Shown here piece after piece: positions 41,357-47,103 of a DNA stretch of 47,103 bases. Both the position numbers and the translations under genes were made by a program. Position 1 is the first letter of the stretch. Each line of letters starts with the position of its first letter. Source of the DNA: Novosphingobium sp. FSW06-99. GTDB taxonomy: Bacteria; Pseudomonadota; Alphaproteobacteria; Sphingomonadales; Sphingomonadaceae. Below the pieces are notes generated by a model. That model was not told the origin of the DNA and searched no databases. It was given only the letters and a program-made list of their open reading frames with translations. The DNA lies in the NCBI RefSeq assembly GCF_001519065.1, contig NZ_KQ954260.1, positions 1-47,103 on the forward strand, given 5' to 3'.

Positions 41357-42097
41357 ATGAAAATTGCTGGTTCTGTGGCTCTCGTTACCGGTGCCAATGG
41401 TGGCATCGGTCAGGCCTATGCGCGCGCTCTGGTCCAACCGGGTGCGGCGAAGATCTACCTCGCGGCGCGCGACGTCACCTCGCTCGGCGCGTTGCTGGCC
41501 GAATCCGATGTGTTCGTTCCGATCGAACTCGATGTGACCAACCCGGCGCAGATCGCGCGTGCGGCGGAACTCGTCAGCGACGTTACCCTGCTGATCAACA
41601 ATGCCGGTGTCGCCATGTTTGCGGGCGCGCTGTCGACCGACACGCTCGACAAGGCGCGGCTTGAAATGGAGGTGAACTATTTCGGCATCCTGGCACTGGC
41701 CCAGGCGCTGCGCCACACTCCGGCGTTCCAGTCGGGCGGCGCGATCGTCAACGTGCTGTCGTTCCTGGCGCTGGCCACGCTGCCGGCTGCGGGCACATAT
41801 TCGGCATCGAAGGCGGCTGGCCTGTCGCTGACGCGCACTTTGCGTGCAGAACTGGCCCCGCGCGGCGTGCGTGTGCTGGCCGTTCTGCCGGTACAAGTCG
41901 ACACGGCAATGGGGGCGGCGCTTCCCGAACCCCGGCTGACCCCCGAAACCGTCGCCTTGGCCACGCTTGAAGCGCTGGAAGGCACCACCGACGACGTGTT
42001 CCCCGGCGAACTGACGCAGCAGGTGGCGCACGCTTTCCGCAACGATCCCGCGGCGGTCCAGGCCCAGTTGTCGGGCATGGTTCACGCCATCGCATGA
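41357..42097 (+). CDS. Short-chain dehydrogenase/reductase (SDR)
   Basis: This 246-residue classical SDR is an NAD(P)-dependent oxidoreductase. The nucleotide motif is TGANGGIG (residues 12-19), LLINNAGVA lies near 80, and the catalytic serine is in IVNVLSFLA. The active tyrosine and lysine are in YSASKAAGLSL (about residue 150). GGAG precedes the ATG at 41357 by nine bases. It is divergent from a TetR gene and followed seven bases after its stop by a GC-rich hairpin, so it is probably a single-gene unit. The substrate cannot be assigned; such TetR-SDR pairs are often involved in handling reactive or foreign carbonyl compounds. Confidence 0.92.
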   Translation: MKIAGSVALVTGANGGIGQAYARALVQPGAAKIYLAARDVTSLGALLAESDVFVPIELDVTNPAQIARAAELVSDVTLLINNAGVAMFAGALSTDTLDKARLEMEVNYFGILALAQALRHTPAFQSGGAIVNVLSFLALATLPAAGTYSASKAAGLSLTRTLRAELAPRGVRVLAVLPVQVDTAMGAALPEPRLTPETVALATLEALEGTTDDVFPGELTQQVAHAFRNDPAAVQAQLSGMVHAIA

Positions 42098-42103
42098 CCA
42101 GGT

Positions 42104-42124
42104 GCCCCGGCCCTGGGCCGGGGC
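42104..42124 (+). terminator. GC-rich hairpin after the SDR gene
   Basis: GCCCCGGCC (42104-42112) pairs perfectly with GGCCGGGGC (42116-42124) around CTG. It starts seven bases after the SDR stop at 42097. No T-run follows. It is probably the SDR terminator. Confidence 0.6.
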
Positions 42125-42138
42125 AGCAGACGTGACAC

Positions 42139-42188
42139 GGGCCAGGTGGTTGTGATTGTGCAACTGCCGCCGGGCTTCGACCTGGCCC
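42139..42188. other. Structured element: long-loop inverted repeat with internal stem
   Basis: GGGCCAGGT (42139-42147) is the exact inverse of ACCTGGCCC (42180-42188). Inside the 32-base loop, GTTG and CAAC can form a second short stem. It lies between the SDR terminator and the leader of the small ORF. It could be a structured 5' leader or a small RNA. Confidence 0.4.
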
Positions 42189-42219
42189 AACCAGCCGCCG
42201 TCCCGTGCCTCTGTGCTTA

Positions 42220-42250
42220 GGGGGGCGGGCGGATCACTGCCCGCACCCCC
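42220..42250 (+). other. G-rich hairpin 15 bases upstream of the small gene's ribosome site
   Basis: GGGGG (42220-42224), GC and GGGC pair with GCCC, GC and CCCCC (42246-42250), with one bulged A and an eight-base loop. It is an eleven-pair stem. The small ORF's AAGGAG begins at 42265. It may terminate an upstream transcript or shape the leader. Confidence 0.4.
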
Positions 42251-42279
42251 GAACTGATCCCGCCAAGGAGAACCCCGTG

Positions 42280-42468
42280 ATGACCAGACTGCCCTCGACA
42301 CCCCCCGCCAAAGGGCCCTTGGCCCGTTTCTGGACATGGCTGACGCTGTGGGCCGAAGCAGTCGAGCGGTCCGAGACCGCCAGCCTCGAAGAGCGGATCA
42401 TGCGGGTCGAGATCGATCTGGCGGCCCTGCAGGCCGACCGCGGCAAACCCTGCGGCGACACGATCTGA
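42280..42468 (+). CDS. 62-residue hypothetical protein with strong ribosome site
   Basis: This small gene has AAGGAG at 42265-42270, nine bases before the ATG at 42280. The protein has a short basic start (MTRLPSTPPAKG), an amphipathic aromatic stretch (ARFWTWLTLWAEAVERSE) and a charged helical tail (EERIMRVEIDLAALQADRG). It could associate peripherally with the membrane through its tryptophans. I do not recognise a family. The good ribosome site and the amphipathic pattern support a true gene. Three hairpins precede it. It converges on the TetR gene at 42514. Confidence 0.6.
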   Translation: MTRLPSTPPAKGPLARFWTWLTLWAEAVERSETASLEERIMRVEIDLAALQADRGKPCGDTI

Positions 42469-42513
42469 CGCGCGATCAGCCGTGACCGGCGCGCCGGTGT
42501 GTGACGGTCAGGG

Positions 42514-43146
42514 TCATGGCGCCAGACTGCGCAGGACCAGGCCGGTCAATTCGACGAGCCCTTCGGGCACCAGGTCCAGATTGTGTTGCAAGGCGCGTGG
42601 GTCCATGAACGGACTGATCGCGAGCATGATCGAACGAACGGTTTCATCAAGCGGTGTTTTGCGTTCGAATTCGCCGGAGGCGCGGCCCTCGGTCAGGATC
42701 TGGCGGATGAATTCTGCCACCGCGTGCCTGTACCGTTTGGAGGATCCCCACTGTTCGTCATACGATGCTGCGGCAATGTCGTGCAGCCTGCGATCGTGGA
42801 AAAACGTATCGACGCCAAAATTGGCAATGATCTTGAAGGTCTTGCGCAATTTTTCGGTGGGATATTCGGCGGCCATTGCGTCGTTGGCGATGGCGGTCAG
42901 AATTCTTTGCAGGGTTATTTCGCAAATTGCCTCGCCAATCTCCTGCTTTGATTTGAAAAAGCGGTAGATATAGCTTTTGGAAAAGCCCACTTCCCGGGCC
43001 AGCTCCGCCAGCGTGGTCTTGGCATAGCCATATCGGCTGAAATGCACGGCTGCGGCTTCGATCAGTTGCGTGCGAACCGAATGCTCGCCCTCGTGCGATG
43101 CGGCCGTGGGTGCGGCGTGTGATGCCCGGTCATGTGTCATGGCCAT
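42514..43146 (-). CDS. TetR/AcrR-family repressor
   Basis: This 210-residue TetR protein has DNA-binding helices at about residues 25-70 (RTQLIEAAAVHFSRYGYAKTTL, AREVGFSKSYIYRFFKSKQEI). The helical ligand domain contains TEKLRKTFKIIANFGVDTFF and the ending LVELTGLVLRSLAP, like repressors set beside RND efflux pumps. No pump is next to it here, so its targets are probably distant, apart from itself. The ATG at 43146 is used, with a second in-frame ATG two codons on; in-frame codons above are non-conserved. A 10-bp palindrome, ACCGATCGGT, at 43183-43192 lies 37 bases upstream and probably mediates autoregulation. Confidence 0.88.
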   Translation of the reverse strand: MAMTHDRASHAAPTAASHEGEHSVRTQLIEAAAVHFSRYGYAKTTLAELAREVGFSKSYIYRFFKSKQEIGEAICEITLQRILTAIANDAMAAEYPTEKLRKTFKIIANFGVDTFFHDRRLHDIAAASYDEQWGSSKRYRHAVAEFIRQILTEGRASGEFERKTPLDETVRSIMLAISPFMDPRALQHNLDLVPEGLVELTGLVLRSLAP

Positions 43147-43450
43147 CGGATATAGGCCGACGCCGTCAATGCACAACCAGTGACCGATCGGTTTTCTGGA
43201 CACTGCGGCCCAATCCGAAACTGCCCATGCGCACACGATCCGAGAGGCCAACAGGGTCTATATCTAGGTATAGTAGGGTGCCAGAGTGACGTAATTAAAT
43301 ATAATAAAAACAGATATATAATGGGAAAAATTGGAGGCGGTTCGGATCCTGTCGGTGCAGCGGCGGGGGCGTAATCCTTTGGTATAATTTGAGCGTAGGG
43401 CGACCTTGCCCCTAGTCAGGATGCATGTTCAGCCCACACGGGAGATTACC
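43147..43450. other. 304-base non-coding promoter region with A/T-rich segment and TetR-like palindrome
   Basis: No plausible protein is seen. ACCGATCGGT at 43183-43192 is a perfect palindrome of the type often found before TetR/AcrR genes. An unusually A/T-rich segment spans about 43288-43330. TATAAT occurs at 43300-43305, 43317-43322 and 43383-43388, although none has a good -35 partner. GGAG at 43441-43444 is the ribosome site of the AraC gene. The stretch must contain promoters for the divergent TetR and AraC genes. Confidence 0.5.
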
Positions 43451-44389
43451 ATGGCCCTGTTCGTTACGCCGCAACGCGACCCCGCGGTACGCTTGAACGT
43501 CACCACCATCACCGAAATGCATGTGCCGTTTGACGAGGCCGTCAGCGTCAGCCGGATCCGGTCGGGCGATGTCCATCGCGGGCACCTGATTGCCTTTGGC
43601 AATCGCGATGCGGATTCGGTGCGAATCCCGCTCAGGGACGCGCCGCAGACGACGCTGGTGCTCAATTCGGGCCAGGTGGTCCTGCCGCCCGCGCGGGCCT
43701 ATCAATCGATGATGCGCGATCTGCGCCCCGGTCAGGCGTGGTGGAGCGACTATGATCTGGATCTGCTGACGTTCGACATCCCCGGGGCGGCGATCGATCG
43801 GCGTATTCGTGAAACCGGCGGCAAGGCCACGATCGACCTCGCCCATAGTGCCGATGCCTACGCCCAGGACGAGGTGTTCGAAGGATTTGCGCGCGCAGTC
43901 CTGCCGTTCGTCACCGATCCGGCCAATGCGCCGCGCCTGTTCATCGATCACGTGCTGCATTCGGTCTGCGCCCATGTCGTGCGCAAGTTCGGTGTCGAAT
44001 GCGCGCCGCGCAACGATGCCGGCGGGCTGGCGCCGTGGCAGGAACGGCGTGCCAAGGAGATGATCCTGGCCAATCTCGACGCGCAAGTCTCGCTCATGGC
44101 GCTGGCCGACGAATGCCGCCTGTCGGTGTCGCATTTTACCAATGCATTTCGCCAGGCCACCGGTGAAACCCCGCATCAGTGGCTGATGAGCCAGCGCATC
44201 GAACGCGCCATGGGCTACCTGCTGTCGGGCAAGTCGTCGCTGGCCAGCGTTGCCTCGCAATGCGGATTTTCCGATCAGAGCGATTTCACCAACGCCTTTA
44301 CCAAACGGGTTGGCGCCTCACCGGGGGCCTGGCGCCGTCAACGCCGCGACACGGTAACGGTGTCGCTGCCCGCCGCCGTCGGTCTGTGA
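43451..44389 (+). CDS. AraC-family regulator next to catalase
   Basis: This is a 312-residue regulator. The N-terminal ~190 residues resemble the AraC-binding-like domain of aromatic/alkyl catabolism regulators (GDVHRGHLIAFGNRDADSV, VLNSGQVVLPPARAY). The C-terminal double helix-turn-helix (about 215-300) contains ADECRLSVSHFTNAFRQATG and SVASQCGFSDQSDFTNAFTKRVG. GGAGATTACC precedes the ATG at 43451. The catalase gene follows 93 bases downstream on the same strand, so they may be one unit or the regulator may act on it. The effector is unknown; peroxide or a phenolic would fit the neighbour. Confidence 0.9.
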   Translation: MALFVTPQRDPAVRLNVTTITEMHVPFDEAVSVSRIRSGDVHRGHLIAFGNRDADSVRIPLRDAPQTTLVLNSGQVVLPPARAYQSMMRDLRPGQAWWSDYDLDLLTFDIPGAAIDRRIRETGGKATIDLAHSADAYAQDEVFEGFARAVLPFVTDPANAPRLFIDHVLHSVCAHVVRKFGVECAPRNDAGGLAPWQERRAKEMILANLDAQVSLMALADECRLSVSHFTNAFRQATGETPHQWLMSQRIERAMGYLLSGKSSLASVASQCGFSDQSDFTNAFTKRVGASPGAWRRQRRDTVTVSLPAAVGL

Positions 44390-44482
44390 TCACCATTCCC
44401 AAAAATACACCAAACCTACAATCACCTGCCTGTCTGTCCCGATAGGCTGGCCAGCAATTCATTCCCTTCAGGAGCGATGACC

Positions 44483-45943
44483 ATGACTGATGCCCGCGTC
44501 CCGTTCACCAATGCCGCCGGTGCGCCCGTGGCCGACAACACCAACATCCTCACCGCCGGTCCGCGCGGTCCGGCCTTGTTGCAGGATGTCTGGCTGATGG
44601 AAAAGCTTGCGCATTTCGATCGCGAAGTGATCCCCGAGCGGCGCATGCACGCCAAAGGCTGGGGCGCCTACGGCACGTTCACCGTCACCAACGACATCAC
44701 CCACCTGACCCGGGCCAAGATCTTTTCCGAGATCGGCAAGCAGACCGACATGTTCATGCGTTTTTCTTCGGTCGCCGGGGAACGCGGCGCGGCGGATGCC
44801 GAACGCGACATTCGCGGCTTTGCGATGAAATTTTACACCGACGAAGGCAACTGGGACATCGTCGGCAACAACACGCCGGTGTTCTTCTTTCGCGACCCGT
44901 TGCGGTTTCCCGACCTGAACCATGCGGTCAAGCGCGATCCGCGCACCGGCTTGCGGTCGGCCAACAACAACTGGGATTTCTGGAGCTTGCTGCCCGAAGC
45001 GCTGCACCAGGTGACCATCGTGATGTCGGAACGCGGCCTGCCGCGCACGTTCCGCCACATGCACGGGTTTGGCAGCCACACGTTCTCGCTGATCAATGCC
45101 GACAATGAACGCGTGTGGGTGAAATTCCATTTCACCACGCAGCAGGGTATCGAGAACCTGACCGACGAGGAAGCTGGCGAAGTGGTCAAGAACGACCGCG
45201 AAAGCCATGGCCGCGACTTGTTCACCGCGATCGAAAGCGGCGATTTCCCGCGCTGGACCTTTTCGATCCAGGTGATGACCGAGGCGCAGGCCAAGGCCCA
45301 TCGCCACAATCCGTTCGACCTGACCAAAGTCTGGCCAAAGGGTGAATATCCGCTGATCGAGGTTGGCGTGATCGAACTCAACCGCAACCAGGTCAACTAT
45401 TTCGCCGAAGTCGAACAGTCGGCGTTCACGCCCGCCAGCATCGTGCCCGGCATCGGCTTTTCGCCCGACAAGATGCTGCAGGCGCGGCTGTTCTCGTATG
45501 GCGATGCGCATCGCCATCGGCTGGGGGTCAATGCCCATCTCATCCCGGTCAACGCGCCACGCAACCAGCATGTCAGTTATCATCGCGACGGGGCAATGCG
45601 CACCGACGGCAATCTGGGGGGGACACTGTCCTATCACCCCAATTCGCAGAACCTGTGGGCCAACCAGCCCGATTTTTCGGAACCGCCGCTGCCGATCGAT
45701 GGCCCGGCCGATCATTATGACCACCGCGTCGATGATGACCACTGGGAACAGCCGGGCATTTTGTTCCGCAAGATGACCCCGGCGCAGCAACAGGCGCTGT
45801 TCGACAACACCGCGCGGTCGCTCGGGGCTGCCGATCTGCACATCCAGGAACGCCACGTCGCCAATTGCACGCGGGCCGATCCGGACTATGGCGCGGGCGT
45901 CGCGCGCGCGCTCGGTCTCGAACTGGCCGTAGCCGCCGAATAG
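44483..45943 (+). CDS. katA: Monofunctional heme catalase (small-subunit KatA type)
   Basis: This 486-residue catalase splits hydrogen peroxide to water and oxygen. The catalytic histidine is in [12 protein letters not shown] (residue 56), the asparagine in [15 protein letters not shown] (residue 129), and the proximal heme tyrosine in [15 protein letters not shown] (residue 339). The length fits clade 3 small-subunit catalases. The usual VHAKGSGAYG is here [10 protein letters not shown]; a tryptophan at that site is a mild oddity. The ATG at 44483 is preferred because AGGAG is eight bases upstream; an ATG two codons earlier would leave only two. No signal peptide is seen, so it is cytosolic. 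An inverted repeat follows the stop. Confidence 0.95.
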   Translation: MTDARVPFTNAAGAPVADNTNILTAGPRGPALLQDVWLMEKLAHFDREVIPERRMHAKGWGAYGTFTVTNDITHLTRAKIFSEIGKQTDMFMRFSSVAGERGAADAERDIRGFAMKFYTDEGNWDIVGNNTPVFFFRDPLRFPDLNHAVKRDPRTGLRSANNNWDFWSLLPEALHQVTIVMSERGLPRTFRHMHGFGSHTFSLINADNERVWVKFHFTTQQGIENLTDEEAGEVVKNDRESHGRDLFTAIESGDFPRWTFSIQVMTEAQAKAHRHNPFDLTKVWPKGEYPLIEVGVIELNRNQVNYFAEVEQSAFTPASIVPGIGFSPDKMLQARLFSYGDAHRHRLGVNAHLIPVNAPRNQHVSYHRDGAMRTDGNLGGTLSYHPNSQNLWANQPDFSEPPLPIDGPADHYDHRVDDDHWEQPGILFRKMTPAQQQALFDNTARSLGAADLHIQERHVANCTRADPDYGAGVARALGLELAVAAE

Positions 45944-45956
45944 GCCAAACCCCCGT

Positions 45957-46013
45957 AAAGGCGGGCCTTGCGCCGTGGCGATCCCGGTCGCTACTGCGAA
46001 ACGGCCCGCCTTT
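45957..46013 (+). terminator. Long-range inverted repeat after catalase
   Basis: AAAGGCGGGCC (45957-45967) pairs with GGCCCGCCTTT (46003-46013) around a 35-base loop. The stem ends in three T bases on the plus strand, and the next gene's GGAGAG begins eight bases later. It is probably a terminator or attenuator between catalase and the GlxA-type gene. Confidence 0.5.
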
Positions 46014-46031
46014 GCCAATCGGAGAGTGTCA

Positions 46032-46904
46032 ATGGAGCGGCTGGCAGTGGCGATTGTCATCTATGACGGTGTTTCCACGCTAAACGTGACGGGGCCGCTG
46101 GACGTGTTTGCGCGGGCGAATGCGCTGCTGTCACCAATGGGCGGCTATGATGTAACGGTAGTGGCGCCCGAACAGCGCCCGATCCGGGCCTCGAACGGCC
46201 TGACCATCGTGCCCGACAGCGATTTCACCGATCACACGCTGCAATTCGACACCGTGCTGATCGCGGCCGATTTGCCCCACCACGATGCCTCGGGCAATCG
46301 CGCGCGCGCAGTGTGGTTTGACGAACAGGCGATCGAGACGATCCGCTCCAAGGCCGAGCCGATGGTGTGCACGCCAGCGCGCGCAGCGCACGGGATCGAA
46401 CTCGCGCTGGCGCGGGTGGCACGCGATCATGGCACCGAACTGGCGGTCCGGTGCGCGCAGCAGATGGTGTCCGGCACGCCGCACCATGCGCCATGGTCGG
46501 ATTCTCCGCGTGCCGAAACGCGGTCGCAACTGGCGCGGGTGCAGGCCTATGTCTGCGCCAATCCGGGGGCGCAGCTTTCGATCAACCGTCTGGCCGAAGT
46601 CGCGGCAATGAGCCCGCGCAGCCTGGCGCGGCTGTTCGTTGCCGAATTGGGCATGACGCCGCATGACTATGTCGAAATGGTGCGGTTCGATCGCGCCTAT
46701 GCGCTGATTGCGGGTACCGAGATGGCGTTGAAAGTAATCGCGCACGACAGCGGCTTCGGCACGGCCGAACAGATGCGGGTGGTGTTCCAGCGCAGGCTGG
46801 GGATCAGCCCGGCGGCGCTGCGTCAGCGCAAGCGCCAGCCCCGTACGGTATCCACCATCCCGCGTGCGCAGGGCATTGACCACGTTCTGGCTCATCCCGC
46901 CTGA
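46032..46904 (+). CDS. GlxA-type regulator with shortened DJ-1/PfpI domain
   Basis: This is a 290-residue protein from the ATG at 46032, which has GGAGAG six bases upstream. It begins like other GlxA proteins (VAIVIYDGVSTLNVTGPLDVF) and ends with an intact AraC domain (INRLAEVAAMSPRSLARLFVAELG, VIAHDSGFGTAEQMRVVFQRRLG). In the middle, PMVCT at residues 110-114 runs directly into PARAAHGIELALARVARDHG. Compared with the intact protein at 11198-12172, about 50 residues are missing, in frame: the rest of the nucleophile elbow, the TTHW segment and the strands after it. The cysteine remains, but its pocket is gone. It may be a constitutive or altered regulator, or decaying. A 20-residue proline/arginine-rich tail follows the AraC domain. 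It lies 88 bases after catalase. Confidence 0.85.
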   Translation: MERLAVAIVIYDGVSTLNVTGPLDVFARANALLSPMGGYDVTVVAPEQRPIRASNGLTIVPDSDFTDHTLQFDTVLIAADLPHHDASGNRARAVWFDEQAIETIRSKAEPMVCTPARAAHGIELALARVARDHGTELAVRCAQQMVSGTPHHAPWSDSPRAETRSQLARVQAYVCANPGAQLSINRLAEVAAMSPRSLARLFVAELGMTPHDYVEMVRFDRAYALIAGTEMALKVIAHDSGFGTAEQMRVVFQRRLGISPAALRQRKRQPRTVSTIPRAQGIDHVLAHPA

Positions 46905-47103
46905 ACCCGACGCCGCAGCGCAAGACTGCATAGGCCAGGCAAAGCGCCGGAACCGTGATCCGCTGGGGAGGGGGCAGGGCAGGATCAACGGCTCCGACAC
47001 CTGCAAATTGCCTGATCCGGGCGCCCTTTACAAACGCTGCCGGGCCTTGAAACTTGCCAGAATACCCGGATAAACTGCCACGCGGAAAAATTGGAATGAT
47101 ATC

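Noticed and set aside
46905..47103. Possible gene or promoter at the right edge
   Set aside because: The only frame (46864-47073) overlaps the GlxA end and has no recognisable features. I see no hairpin or clear promoter, so the last 199 bases are left unassigned.
1..47103. Mobile elements, CRISPR arrays, tRNA or rRNA genes, phage genes
   Set aside because: No transposase, integrase, regularly spaced direct repeats, cloverleaf sequence, rRNA-like block or phage structural gene was noticed on either strand by eye. A tRNA scan would be needed for certainty.

Overview
The window is high-G+C, gene-dense DNA that reads like a sphingomonad alphaproteobacterium (Novosphingobium/Sphingomonas-like). 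The signs are two large TonB-dependent receptors, a FadL/FadA/FadN-type/FadE fatty-acid set, several GlxA/AraC, TetR and LysR regulators, a P450 locus and DUF2147. This assignment rests on gene content and style, not on a marker gene. I found no rRNA, tRNA, CRISPR array, insertion sequence, integrase or replication origin, so it looks like a chromosomal or large-replicon catabolic region.

Layout. 1-1499: a YeiE-like LysR regulator cut by the window edge, divergent from trmL. 1504-7076 (minus strand): a tight operon of TonB-dependent receptor, cytochrome P450, AraC regulator and zinc alcohol dehydrogenase, probably for uptake and oxidation of a hydrophobic substrate, preceded by an HD-domain gene (7246-7857). 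8228-14715: two copies of an alpha/beta-hydrolase pair, each with one 'HGAxADGS' enzyme and one 'FLHYWGGSSRTW' enzyme, together with a LysR, a GlxA-type regulator and a metallo-beta-lactamase-fold enzyme. 14729-27661: a fructan/sucrose-type locus. Its minus arm is TonB receptor, MFS sugar porter, exported GH32 and LacI regulator. Its plus arm is an ABC importer made of a binding lipoprotein, two permeases and an ABC ATPase fused in one reading frame to a complete GH32 hydrolase. The arms diverge from a region holding two near-identical LacI-like operators.

27802-30875: a monothiol glutaredoxin with an overlapping small membrane protein, an LpxO-like hydroxylase and an LLM flavin monooxygenase. 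31018-40501: a fatty-acid block, with thiolase, FadN-type bifunctional protein and acyl-CoA dehydrogenase on the minus strand and DUF2147, FadL, FadD and a MerR regulator on the plus strand. FadL would import fatty acids, FadD would activate them, and the minus operon would run beta-oxidation. 40549-47103: a TetR/SDR divergent pair, a structured intergenic region with a 62-residue ORF, a second TetR, an AraC/catalase pair, and a GlxA-type regulator that has lost the nucleophile-elbow half of its sensor domain.

The strongest candidate for something undescribed is the ABC-ATPase-GH32 fusion (25034-27661). It would place a fructoside hydrolase on the cytoplasmic motor of its own importer. All three GH32 catalytic residues and all ATPase motifs are present. 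Secondary points are the duplicated hydrolase pairs, the receptor-P450-dehydrogenase operon, and recurring perfect hairpins without U-tracts directly after stop codons.
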